Below, piece by piece: positions 1 through 9,649 of a DNA stretch of 50,134 bases. The stretch comes from Trabulsiella guamensis ATCC 49490 (lineage in GTDB: Bacteria > Pseudomonadota > Gammaproteobacteria > Enterobacterales > Enterobacteriaceae). The notes below the pieces were generated by a model. The model saw only the letters and a list, made by a program, of their open reading frames with translations. It was not told where the DNA came from and searched no databases. The position numbers were made by a program, and so were the translations under genes. The stretch's first letter is position 1, and every line of letters begins with the position of its first letter. The stretch is taken from the NCBI RefSeq assembly GCF_000734965.1, contig NZ_JMTB01000049.1, positions 1-50,134 on the forward strand, given 5' to 3'.

Positions 1-2713
<2,713 letters not shown>

Positions 2714-3307
2714 TCACGCCGGTGTCGGCCTTACGGGCAGGCGAACGAACCACGGCAGGCAGAGCTGGATCAGTGGGCCAATCGCCAGCGCATAAAATAC
2801 TGTCCCCACCCCGACTGAACCGCCCAGCAACCAGCCAATGAGCAGAACAGAAAGCTCAATACAAGTCCGGATCGCCCGCACCGACCAACCGGTACGCGCG
2901 TGAAGCCCGGTCATGAGCCCGTCGCGCGGGCCCGCGCCAAACCCGGCACCGATATAGAGCGCTGTCGCCAGAGCGTTCATCATCACGGCGGAGACCAGCA
3001 GCGTAATGCGGAGTGACAGCGAGGTTACCGGCGAGACGATAGCCAGCGTCGCGTCCGCCACCAACCCGAGGACGATAACGTTACTGATGGTACCGAGCCC
3101 TGGGCGCTGTCGCAGCGGGATCCACAGCAGCAGCACCAGCACGCCGGTGAGGATCACCACCTGGCCGATTTTCATCGATAGCAGGAATGACACGCCCTGG
3201 TGAAACACATCCCAGGGATCCAGCCCCAGATCGGCACGCACAAACAGTGCAATCGAGACGCCATACAATATCAGGCCAGTATAAAGTTGAATCAAACGAC
3301 GCCCCAT
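2714..3307 (-). CDS. YczE/YyaS/YitT-family integral membrane protein
   Basis: A 197-residue, very hydrophobic protein with about five or six membrane segments spread over its length and a short Arg/Pro-containing tail. The pattern near the start (ADLGLDPWDVFHQG) and the internal GAGFGAGPRDGLMTGL resemble the YczE/YitT membrane family, whose substrate is unknown to me. The ATG at 3307 follows GAGGTG at five bases. It is divergent from the MocR-type regulator at 3395, an arrangement known for yczE with yczR in other bacteria, so that regulator is its probable controller. lacZ follows 93 bp downstream on the same strand and may share its transcript (inference). Confidence 0.85.
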   Translation of the reverse strand: MGRRLIQLYTGLILYGVSIALFVRADLGLDPWDVFHQGVSFLLSMKIGQVVILTGVLVLLLWIPLRQRPGLGTISNVIVLGLVADATLAIVSPVTSLSLRITLLVSAVMMNALATALYIGAGFGAGPRDGLMTGLHARTGWSVRAIRTCIELSVLLIGWLLGGSVGVGTVFYALAIGPLIQLCLPWFVRLPVRPTPA

Positions 3308-3326
3308 TTTTCACCTCAAATAACCT

Positions 3327-3344
3327 CATGATGCTTTCATCATG
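3327..3344. promoter_or_regulatory. candidate operator between yczE-like and MocR genes
   Basis: A perfect 7-bp inverted repeat, CATGATG and CATCATG around CTTT, sits in the 87-bp space between the divergent genes. A possible plus-strand -10 (TATGAT, 3359-3364) lies just to its right. MocR regulators often bind direct repeats, so assigning this palindrome to the adjacent regulator is inference. Confidence 0.4.
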
Positions 3345-3394
3345 CGTAAAAATGGCATTATGATTAATGACCAGTTTTTAGAAAGTGGACTGCC

Positions 3395-4822
3395 ATGTCA
3401 CCTCGTCGTTCCGGAACCCAATCGCTGGTGCGCCTGCTCGGCCACTGGCAGGAAACCACCTCACGTACACCGCTGTGGCGGCAACTGACTGACGCGCTGC
3501 GCCTGTTGATCTTAGACGGCCGACTGGCGCTGGACAGCCGTTTGCCTGGCGAACGTGAACTGGCGAGCGCGCTGGCGGTCAGTCGCACCACTATCGCCAC
3601 CGCACTCGGGCAATTGCGCGACGAAGGCTATATCGTCAGCCGTCATGGCAGCGGTTCGCGGGTGATCCTGCCGGAGCGCAGCCCGTCGGTACCGACCCGC
3701 ATGTCGGCGACGCAGGCGCTGGATCTCTCCACCGCCGCACTGGCTGCCGGGCCGGAAATTCATCAGGCATTCAGCCATGCGCTAACGGTATTACCGCAAC
3801 ACCTCACCAGTACCGGCTACGATCAGCAGGGTCTGCTGGCCCTGCGGGAAGCCATCGCAAGACGCTATTGCGAGCGAGGGCTGGAGACGCGTCCCGACGA
3901 GGTAATGATTGTCAACGGCGCCGTCAGCGGTCTGGCGCTGATCCTGCGCCATCTGACCGGGCCGGGGGATCGCGTGGTGGTCGATAACCCGACCTATCCG
4001 CTGGCGATCGCCGCGATTCAGGGCGCCTCCTGCCGCCCGGTCGGCGTGTCGTTGCCGGAACAGGGCTGGGATGTGGACGGGTTGACCGCGACGTTCGCGC
4101 AAACCGCTCCGCGTCTGGCCTACCTGATGCCCGATTTCCATAACCCCACCGGCCGTTGTATGGACAGAGCCACACGGCAGCGCGTGGCAGATCTCGCTGC
4201 CCGCTCGCGCACTACGCTGGTGATCGACGAGACAATGGTGGATCTGTGGTACAACACACCACCGCCGCCACCGCTGGCGGCGTTCAATACCAACGCGCCG
4301 GTGATCACGCTCGGTTCGGCGGGAAAAAGTTTCTGGGGCGGGCTACGGCTCGGCTGGATCCGCGCATCATCGCGCACTATTGCATCGCTTATCCAGACGC
4401 GCGACACGCTGGATCTTGGTTCACCGTTGCTGGAGCAACTCGCGTCCTGCTGGCTGGTGGAAAACGCGTCAACGCTGCTGCCTGCGCGCCGACAGATGCT
4501 CGCAACCCGTCGGGATATGTGTCGTCAACTAATGGCGGAGTTTTTCCCGCAGTGGCGTTTTGTCCTACCGGACGGTGGTCTTTCGTTCTGGGTTGAGCTG
4601 CCGGATATGCTGGCGACCTTATTTGCCGCCCGGGCAGAAAGCGCCGGAATACATCTGGGTACGGGCACACGGTTTGGCCTGGCAGGTGCGTTTGATCGTT
4701 ATTTGCGCATTCCCTTCACGCTGGAAGATGATGCCTTACGGGCAGCGTTTAATACCTTACAGCCATTGTGGGATTCGCTGGCGGGTCAGCTTCCGGTAAC
4801 GCGAATACGGAAAATAATATAA
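3395..4822 (+). CDS. MocR-type transcriptional regulator (GntR wHTH + aminotransferase fold)
   Basis: A 475-residue two-domain protein. Residues 1-95 form a GntR-type winged helix (PLWRQLTDALR, then LPGERELASALAVSRTTI and GYIVSRHGSGS). The rest is a fold-type I aminotransferase-like domain that should bind pyridoxal phosphate: the expected Schiff-base lysine is Lys311 in LGSAGKSFWGGLRLGW, with DFHNPTGR and VIDETMVDL as further fold landmarks. Such proteins usually act as PLP-sensing DNA-binding dimers rather than enzymes. Being divergent from a yczE-like membrane gene points to the YczR subgroup rather than PdxR; no pyridoxal synthesis gene is adjacent. The ligand is unknown. Confidence 0.88.
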   Translation: MSPRRSGTQSLVRLLGHWQETTSRTPLWRQLTDALRLLILDGRLALDSRLPGERELASALAVSRTTIATALGQLRDEGYIVSRHGSGSRVILPERSPSVPTRMSATQALDLSTAALAAGPEIHQAFSHALTVLPQHLTSTGYDQQGLLALREAIARRYCERGLETRPDEVMIVNGAVSGLALILRHLTGPGDRVVVDNPTYPLAIAAIQGASCRPVGVSLPEQGWDVDGLTATFAQTAPRLAYLMPDFHNPTGRCMDRATRQRVADLAARSRTTLVIDETMVDLWYNTPPPPPLAAFNTNAPVITLGSAGKSFWGGLRLGWIRASSRTIASLIQTRDTLDLGSPLLEQLASCWLVENASTLLPARRQMLATRRDMCRQLMAEFFPQWRFVLPDGGLSFWVELPDMLATLFAARAESAGIHLGTGTRFGLAGAFDRYLRIPFTLEDDALRAAFNTLQPLWDSLAGQLPVTRIRKII

Positions 4823-4970
4823 TCATGATTTACTATTGACGCCGGGCAAAAAAGAAATTGACGAACCCCGAAGAGTTCGTCTGAATCACCGTCCGTGATG
4901 ACATGAGATGAGTAGAGTGTCGTAATTGCAATTTATCATCTCAGCATATTGTGAAATAAATATGACAGAA
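4823..4970. other. intergenic, A+T-rich, two short inverted repeats
   Basis: This space between the convergent MocR gene and the small gene pair holds GACGAAC/GTTCGTC with an 8-base loop (4860-4881) and ATCAC/GTGAT with a 5-base loop (4885-4899). Neither is followed by a clear T run, so neither is a convincing intrinsic terminator. No gene is supported here. Confidence 0.5.
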
Positions 4971-5186
4971 TTAGTGTTGCCGGGGGACAGGAAAACCTTT
5001 CAGCGAGATAATAAAACTATCGCCATCTTTTTTGATTTTCGCACCGGTATCGCACCAGTCGGAAGCAATGCGGAAAAACTCATCGCTACCGACATTCCAG
5101 TTCAGTCGAACATGTTTAACGTAACCCGAGCGTAGCAGCTCACAGGCTTCGTTATAATTGCTGGCTGTTGAGAGTTGCTGTTTCAT
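4971..5186 (-). CDS. small protein of unknown function, coupled to RHH gene
   Basis: A 71-residue soluble, basic-leaning protein that I do not recognise. Predicted order is helix (about 8-19), strand (VKHVRLNWNV), helix (SDEFFRIASDWCDTG), then two strands (AKIKKDG, SFIISLKG). The strand-helix-strand-strand order recalls small TusA/SirA-like folds, but there is no CPxP motif, so this is only a topological hint. Its ATG overlaps the TGA of the upstream RHH gene (ATGA), indicating translational coupling and a two-gene operon. A regulatory or toxin-antitoxin-like role is possible but unproven; it does not show HicA, RelE, MazF or PIN motifs. Confidence 0.7.
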   Translation of the reverse strand: MKQQLSTASNYNEACELLRSGYVKHVRLNWNVGSDEFFRIASDWCDTGAKIKKDGDSFIISLKGFPVPRQH

Positions 5187-5431
5187 TTTTTCTTCTTCAG
5201 AAGTTTACGTAACGCTTTGATTTCTTTAGGAGTAAAAGGAGTTACATCTTCTTCGGTATGCTGACTGTCAACGTCATCTTCTGATACTCCCGCCTCTTCT
5301 GCCGCTTCAAAGGCGAGCAGCAGCAGTTTCTCTGTTGCGGTACTCAAATTCTCGTTATTGACTTCTGCATAATGGCGGAGTCTTTCTTTTAAGGCTTCGT
5401 CGATTTTAACATTCAAAACTACAGTGGCCAT
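5183..5431 (-). CDS. ribbon-helix-helix-like small DNA-binding protein
   Basis: An 82-residue protein whose N-terminus reads as a ribbon-helix-helix fold: strand TVVLNVKI, helix DEALKERLRHYAEVNN, turn, helix NLSTATEKLLLLAFEAAEE. An acidic linker (about 48-65) leads to a strongly basic end (IKALRKLLKKKK). First gene of a coupled pair: its stop overlaps the start of the 71-residue partner. The ATG at 5431 follows GGGGA at nine bases. A 13-bp palindrome lies 29 bp upstream, fitting autoregulation as is common for RHH antitoxins and regulators (inference). The surrounding DNA is A+T-richer than the flanking genes, consistent with acquisition. Confidence 0.75.
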   Translation of the reverse strand: MATVVLNVKIDEALKERLRHYAEVNNENLSTATEKLLLLAFEAAEEAGVSEDDVDSQHTEEDVTPFTPKEIKALRKLLKKKK

Positions 5432-5726
5432 GTTAACGTGTCCCCGGATTAAAATACCATGTATTTAATACACTAAGTTAACACGTTGTTCCAGTGATAT
5501 ATTTTTTACTTATCCCTGAAAAGAATACGCCTGCTATTACTCTGCCTCTTATTTATGACGAAATAATGACGTTATTATGACATTATTATTTCAGCCATAT
5601 GACAGTCTATTTTATTCGTGCTATAGCTTATCAGTCTCCAGACTTCAATACGGCGCAATAAACTCGGTTAAGATCCTATAATTAACAGCGTTAACGCCTT
5701 CAACCTTTCATTAGGAGCAACAGACG
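5432..5726. other. A+T-rich intergenic region without a gene
   Basis: This stretch separates the divergent RHH gene and the GFA-family gene and should hold both promoters. It contains the palindrome at 5460-5472 and a longer-spaced inverted repeat, AACGTGT at 5435-5441 with ACACGTT at 5481-5487. I see no further gene. Confidence 0.6.
5460..5472. promoter_or_regulatory. candidate operator of the RHH gene pair
   Basis: TGTATTTAATACA is a perfect 13-bp palindrome about a central base, placed 29 bp before the RHH start codon where it would overlap or abut the promoter. The flanking arms AACGTGT/ACACGTT enclose it. Assignment to the RHH protein is inference. Confidence 0.4.
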
Positions 5727-6155
5727 ATGCCAGAAAAGTTATTAGCGAAATGTCATTGTGGCGCAGTAGAGTTTTCTGTTCAGTTATCTGACGGCTATCA
5801 CACTATTCGCCGCTGTAATTGTTCGTTTTGCCGGATGCGCGGTGCAGTGACCGTCTCGGCACCGCTGTCGGGTATTGAGGTTCTCAAAGGCAAAAACAAG
5901 CTGACGGAGTACCGCTTCAATACTCGCCAGGCAGTGCACTATTTTTGCTCGGTATGCGGCATTTACACCTTTCACCAGCGACGCTCGAACCCTGATCAGT
6001 ATGGCGTTAATGTCGCCTGTATCGAAGGCGTCTCACCCTTCGATTTCCGCGAAGTGGTCGTCTCCGAAGGGATCCATCATCCTTCCGATGGCGGAGGCGG
6101 CGTTGCGGGATATCTGCACTATTCCCCGGCAGACGTGTCGGATAAGAAAGCATGA
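5727..6155 (+). CDS. CENP-V/GFA-domain zinc protein
   Basis: A 142-residue protein of the glutathione-dependent formaldehyde-activating (GFA/CENP-V) family. Zinc ligands are visible: CHCG at residues 9-11, CNCSFC around 30-35 and FCSVCGIYTFH around 73-83, with the hydrophobic core ending in GVNVACIEG. Family members bind two zincs; several are annotated for formaldehyde-glutathione chemistry, but the substrate of most is unknown, so I assign only the family. AGGAG stands nine bases before the ATG. Its last 37 bp overlap the 3' end of the convergent TetR gene, linking it physically to the TetR/YjgH cluster. Confidence 0.88.
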   Translation: MPEKLLAKCHCGAVEFSVQLSDGYHTIRRCNCSFCRMRGAVTVSAPLSGIEVLKGKNKLTEYRFNTRQAVHYFCSVCGIYTFHQRRSNPDQYGVNVACIEGVSPFDFREVVVSEGIHHPSDGGGGVAGYLHYSPADVSDKKA

Positions 6156-6739
6156 GCATATAAGCCGCTCGCCAGTCGTGTAAAAACGTCAATAATCTTT
6201 GGCAGCGCCTGTTGTGGATCGTCACTGGCCGCTACCCAAAGCGCTGCATTCAGCGCAGCGCTATTCAACAGGTGTGCCGCTGCTGCTGCATCCATCGGTT
6301 TAAGTTCGCCGCGCTCAATCAATGTAGTAAGCGTCTGCCGGGTAGATTCAAAGCAGCTATTCTGACCGGGCCATTGCGAGGGATCGCCGAGAAAAGCCGG
6401 CCCATCAAGCAAAACAATACGCCGGACTTCCGGATCCAGCGCCATTTTAATGTAAGCGACCCCTTCAGCCAGTAGCCTTTCCCAGTCATCACCTGCGGTC
6501 GCGGCGGCAGATTTAGCGCGTTGTGCCATTTCACCATCAATCTGGTTGACAACAGCCGCGAGCAGCCCTTTTTTATCACCAAAGTTGTGGTACAGCGCCC
6601 CCCGCGTCAGGCCAACGCTGGCGGTGAGTTCATCCATTGATGCCGCGGCAAAGCCCTTCTCAGCAAAGGCTTTTCGTGCTGCCTTAATCAATTTGGCGCG
6701 GTTCTCTTCCATCGTTTCTGCACGGCGTCTGGCAGCCAT
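6119..6739 (-). CDS. TetR-family transcriptional repressor
   Basis: A 206-residue TetR-type regulator. Residues about 12-58 are the DNA-binding helix-turn-helix (LIKAARKAFAEKGFAAAS, then MDELTASVGLTRGALYHNFG), followed by an all-helical ligand-binding and dimerisation domain. The ATG at 6739 follows AGGAG at five bases. It is divergent from the yjgH-type gene, and a 26-bp inverted repeat with perfect 9-bp arms lies in the shared promoter region, so it probably represses both. It is not similar to BdcR, the TetR protein beside yjgH in E. coli. Inducer unknown. Its 3' end overlaps the convergent GFA gene by 37 bp. Confidence 0.92.
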   Translation of the reverse strand: MAARRRAETMEENRAKLIKAARKAFAEKGFAAASMDELTASVGLTRGALYHNFGDKKGLLAAVVNQIDGEMAQRAKSAAATAGDDWERLLAEGVAYIKMALDPEVRRIVLLDGPAFLGDPSQWPGQNSCFESTRQTLTTLIERGELKPMDAAAAAHLLNSAALNAALWVAASDDPQQALPKIIDVFTRLASGLYAHAFLSDTSAGE

Positions 6740-6783
6740 ATGTTCTCCTCTGACGAATATTGTATTTCATTTGACATACACGG

Positions 6784-6809
6784 CGTATGTGAGATACGTT
6801 TCACATACG
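6784..6809. promoter_or_regulatory. strong TetR-type operator
   Basis: Arms CGTATGTGA (6784-6792) and TCACATACG (6801-6809) are exact reverse complements around an 8-base spacer. Overlapping it are ACATAC/GTATGT (6774-6790) and the 13-bp palindrome ATACGACTCGTAT (6805-6817), so several ATAC/GTAT half-sites repeat through the region. A TTGACA (6771-6776) and a TATATT (6815-6820) lie at its edges, so bound repressor would block polymerase. Confidence 0.7.
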
Positions 6810-6879
6810 ACTCGTATATTAAACCAATTGTACGTGCCGTGCTTCCCGCATTTTCCACTCATTGAAAAAAGGATACGTT

Positions 6880-7275
6880 ATGATCCCGCGCGAACCTGTT
6901 TTTCCTGCTAACCGACATGCGCTGTATGAAGCGCATGGTTATTCTGCAGCCATCCGTTCAGGCGATTTACTGTTTGTTTCCGGCCAGGTTGGTAGCCGCG
7001 CTGATGGCACGCCAGAGCCAGATTTTTCCGCTCAGGTACAGCTTGCGTTTGATAATCTGAGAGCAACCCTTGCTGCCGCAGGCTGTACCTTCGACGATCT
7101 GATCGATGTCACCACCTTTCATACTGATCCTGAAAACCAGTTTCCAGCAATTATGCAAGTAAAACAGGCTATTTTCCCGCAACCTCCCTATCCTAACTGG
7201 ACAGCCGTTGGGGTGACATGGCTTGCAGGATTCGATTTTGAAATTAAGGTCATTGCCCGAATTCCAGGCCATTAA
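6880..7275 (+). CDS. yjgH: RidA-family protein, YjgH type
   Basis: A 131-residue YjgF/YER057c/UK114 (RidA) superfamily protein that matches E. coli YjgH as I recall it (YSAAIRSGDLLFVSGQVGS, PPYPNWTAVGVTWLAGF, EIKVIARIP). Family members form trimers with active sites between subunits; RidA itself deaminates reactive enamine/imine intermediates, but the YjgH subgroup substrate is not known to me. I chose ATG 6880 because AAGGA stands six or seven bases ahead; an in-frame TTG at 6862 is less likely. Divergent from a TetR gene with a strong shared operator. In E. coli yjgH lies elsewhere, beside bdcA/bdcR, so this copy sits at a different locus. Confidence 0.88.
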   Translation: MIPREPVFPANRHALYEAHGYSAAIRSGDLLFVSGQVGSRADGTPEPDFSAQVQLAFDNLRATLAAAGCTFDDLIDVTTFHTDPENQFPAIMQVKQAIFPQPPYPNWTAVGVTWLAGFDFEIKVIARIPGH

Positions 7276-7323
7276 AAAAGACAGAGGGAAAGAAAAGGCG
7301 GAGGTTATGCACATCGCTGAAAT

Positions 7324-7437
7324 GGGTGGGGGCCCTGCCAGCTACATCCCGGCACACACGTCGTCTGCTCTGGCTGCTTCCTTCCGGACCTGACCTGGTA
7401 AACAGAGTAGCGTTGCGGGAGAACCAACAGAGCCCCC
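7324..7437 (-). ncRNA. ffs: 4.5S RNA (signal recognition particle RNA)
   Basis: The minus strand carries a 114-nt match to E. coli 4.5S RNA, from 5' GGGGGCTCTGTTGG to 3' GGGCCCCCACCC. The ends pair with each other, and the apical Ffh-binding domain is intact (CAGGTCCGGAAGGAAGCAGC with the GGAA tetraloop). It binds Ffh for co-translational targeting of membrane proteins. A T-rich tract (minus strand, about 7276-7290) downstream may end transcription. The gene lies between the accessory region and ybaZ, as in E. coli where it also neighbours ybaZ. Confidence 0.97.
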
Positions 7438-7617
7438 ATTGAGAGCGTTGATAACCAACGCGCTGGCGCATTATCCCTGTGCAGTCCGGCAATTGCAAGC
7501 CAGGGCGGTGCGGATGCTGGATTATTGTGCAACAGAATAAAAACTCAGGCAGCAGGTGACCTTCACAAGGGCGTAACCGTAGCTTATCCTGTATTTTTCT
7601 CTGTTACCGGACGTGCT

Positions 7618-7929
7618 ATGGAACCCATCGACACCTTTCCGCAACGGGTCTGGCAAATCGTCGCCTCTATTCCTGAAGGTTGTGTCACAACCTATGGCGA
7701 TGTCGCACGGCTGGCAGGATCACCGCGCGCTGCACGTCAGGTGGGCGGCGTACTCAAACGCTTACCAGAAGGATCGACGCTCCCATGGCACCGGGTCGTC
7801 AATCGCCATGGCACCATTTCGCTCACCGGCCCGGATCTACAACGGCAACGGCAGGCGTTACTCTCGGAAGGCGTGCAAGTCTCCGGGGGTGGGAAGATTG
7901 ATATGGAGAAGTATCGCTGGGTGTACTGA
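7618..7929 (+). CDS. atl: alkyltransferase-like DNA-binding protein Atl (YbaZ)
   Basis: A 103-residue alkyltransferase-like protein. It resembles the DNA-binding domain of O6-alkylguanine-DNA alkyltransferases (FPQRVWQIVASIPEGCVTTYG, GSPRAARQVGGVLKRLP) but the acceptor cysteine of the PCHR motif is replaced by tryptophan (PWHRVVN, Trp57). Such proteins bind O6-alkylguanine and hand it to nucleotide excision repair rather than repair it directly. I placed the start at ATG 7618, where similarity to YbaZ begins; the frame stays open upstream to 7525 but that segment crosses the region beside ffs and shows no family similarity. The ribosome site (CGGA) is weak, so the start is moderately certain. 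Confidence 0.9.
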   Translation: MEPIDTFPQRVWQIVASIPEGCVTTYGDVARLAGSPRAARQVGGVLKRLPEGSTLPWHRVVNRHGTISLTGPDLQRQRQALLSEGVQVSGGGKIDMEKYRWVY

Positions 7930-7963
7930 CGGCCCTCTCACACAGAGAGGGCCGGAAGACAGG

Positions 7964-8536
7964 TTATGGGATTTGCGTCGGCGCAGGCGTTGCGCTGGAC
8001 GGGCTTACCTGCGTGGGCGATGTTGATGGTACTGTGGTGGCGGCACCACCGCTCGCCTGCATGGGGATTGCCGTTTGCTGAACTGGTACCAACGTCAGAT
8101 CCGCTTTGGTTCCGCCATTGTTGATCACCGGCTGGACGGTATCGGTGATAAACACCAGTTTGTCATTCACGGTGATGGCTGCACTCAACAGAATGCGCGC
8201 ATTCGGTTGGACGTCGGCAGGGTTATACGGCAGCACGAAGCTGAACGGCGCCTGTTTACCCTCGGTACGAACGGCTTTCTGCGATAACACTTTAGATGGC
8301 GCATCCGCCAGAGAAGCATCCGACAGGGTCACGGTCAGCACAGCATCCGGCGGCAACGCCACTTTCTGACGGATCCAGACAGTACCTGACACATTAGGTT
8401 GCTGAATAGCGGGTTGTGTAGCCACACCAGACGTATTGGGGTTCGGCGCCGGGGTCTGGATATCTGCGCTTTTATCTGCGCAGGCACTCAGCGCGACCGC
8501 AACCGCTAAACCACTTAACATATGCACGAGTTTCAT
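7964..8536 (-). CDS. ybaY: YbaY-type lipoprotein
   Basis: A 190-residue predicted lipoprotein. The signal peptide ends in the lipobox LSAC with Cys19 as the lipidation site; Asp follows Ala at +3 (CAD), so the outer or inner membrane destination is not clear. The middle (about 55-150) is the YbaY/YscW-type beta domain (VSGTVWIRQKVALPPDAVL); the tail is rich in Pro, Ser and Thr. Function is unknown in E. coli; YscW relatives are pilotins of type III secretion. I chose ATG 8536 with AAGGAGA five bases upstream; an earlier in-frame ATG at 8557 would lie upstream of that ribosome site. Confidence 0.92.
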   Translation of the reverse strand: MKLVHMLSGLAVAVALSACADKSADIQTPAPNPNTSGVATQPAIQQPNVSGTVWIRQKVALPPDAVLTVTLSDASLADAPSKVLSQKAVRTEGKQAPFSFVLPYNPADVQPNARILLSAAITVNDKLVFITDTVQPVINNGGTKADLTLVPVQQTAIPMQASGGAATTVPSTSPTQVSPSSATPAPTQIP

Positions 8537-8699
8537 TATGTTCTCCTTATCATCCATGCATCCACAGACGTTAATTCTATGGACTGAGTGGTCTGAACAA
8601 TCTTTACGAGCATAATTGTGGCACAGATCTCACATTTGTGCCTGGAAAGGACCCGTGATTCAGACTATTGCACCCGACAGGCCACTTTTGATTCTGCGT

Positions 8700-8705
8700 T
8701 ATAAT
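8700..8705 (+). promoter_or_regulatory. -10 element of the tesB promoter
   Basis: A consensus TATAAT sits 44 bp before the tesB start codon. No good -35 hexamer is spaced correctly, so an activator or a weak -35 is assumed. Confidence 0.4.
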
Positions 8706-8749
8706 CTGGTTATTCTCATGCCGCCGCGTTTCTATTACTGAGGTTATCT

Positions 8750-9610
8750 ATGAGTCTGGCATTAACGAACCTGCTGACGTTGTTGAATCTGGAAAAAATT
8801 GAAGAAGGACTGTTTCGCGGCCAAAGCGAGGATCTTGGCTTACGTCAGGTGTTCGGCGGCCAGGTCGTGGGGCAGGCGCTGTATGCAGCCAAAGAAACGG
8901 TACCCGTCGATCGTCTTGTACACTCTTTCCACAGCTATTTCCTGCGCCCCGGCGACAGCGCTAAGCCCATTATTTACGACGTTGAAGTGCTGCGTGATGG
9001 CAACAGCTTCAGCGCCCGCCGCGTGGCGGCGATCCAGAATGGCAAGCCGATCTTCTATATGACCGCTTCGTTTCAGGCACCGGAGCCCGGCTACGAACAT
9101 CAGATGCCGATGCCGCCCGCTCCGTCACCGGACTCCCTGAAATCGGAAACGGACATCGCCCGGTCCCTGGCGCATTTGCTGCCACCCGCCGTGCAGGAAA
9201 AGTTTTTGAGCGATAAACCGCTGGAAATCCGCCCGGTGGAGTTTCATAACCCGCTGAAAGGCCATGTCGCCGAGCCCAAACGCCAGGTGTGGATCCGCGC
9301 CAACGGCACTCTGCCGGAAGATTTCCGCATTCATCAGTATCTGCTGAGCTATGCCTCGGACTTCAACTTCCTCCCCGTCGCCCTCCAGCCTCACGGCGTG
9401 GGTTTTCTCGAGAAAGGCATGCAGGTCGCAACCATCGATCACTCCATGTGGTTCCATCGTCCGTTCAATATGAACGAATGGCTGCTTTATAGCGTGGAAA
9501 GCACATCCGCCTCCAGTGCGCGCGGTTTCGTGCGGGGTGAGTTCTTCACTCAGGATGGCGTGCTGGTCGCCTCGGCAGTGCAGGAAGGGGTAATGCGAAA
9601 CCGGAGTTAA
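8750..9610 (+). CDS. tesB: acyl-CoA thioesterase II
   Basis: Hydrolyses medium- and long-chain acyl-CoA to free fatty acid and CoA in the cytoplasm. The 286-residue length equals E. coli TesB, and the protein is a tandem of two hotdog domains. Catalytic Asp204 ([10 protein letters not shown]) and Gln278 (SAVQEGVM) are present; the first repeat carries the family segment [10 protein letters not shown]. Divergent from ybaY, and followed by a bidirectional terminator shared with convergent amtB. Confidence 0.97.
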   Translation: MSLALTNLLTLLNLEKIEEGLFRGQSEDLGLRQVFGGQVVGQALYAAKETVPVDRLVHSFHSYFLRPGDSAKPIIYDVEVLRDGNSFSARRVAAIQNGKPIFYMTASFQAPEPGYEHQMPMPPAPSPDSLKSETDIARSLAHLLPPAVQEKFLSDKPLEIRPVEFHNPLKGHVAEPKRQVWIRANGTLPEDFRIHQYLLSYASDFNFLPVALQPHGVGFLEKGMQVATIDHSMWFHRPFNMNEWLLYSVESTSASSARGFVRGEFFTQDGVLVASAVQEGVMRNRS

Positions 9611-9619
9611 GGGTAAGAA

Positions 9620-9648
9620 AAAAGCCTCCCGTCGGGAGGCTTTTCTGT
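9620..9648. terminator. bidirectional terminator between tesB and amtB
   Basis: Stem GCCTCCC (9624-9630) and GGGAGGC (9634-9640) with loop GTC, preceded by an A run and followed by TTTTCTGTTT. It can end tesB on the plus strand and amtB on the minus strand. Confidence 0.85.
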
Positions 9649-9649
9649 T

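Noticed and set aside
4860-4881. GACGAAC/GTTCGTC stem as terminator of the MocR gene
   Set aside because: No T run follows in either direction and the loop is eight bases; kept only as an inverted repeat.
4926-5135. 69-residue plus-strand ORF across the small gene pair
   Set aside because: No ribosome site; it is opposite the better supported coupled minus-strand gene.
7525-7617. N-terminal extension of Atl from a start at 7525
   Set aside because: The segment lies in the ffs promoter side and has no similarity to alkyltransferase-like proteins; similarity begins at 7618.
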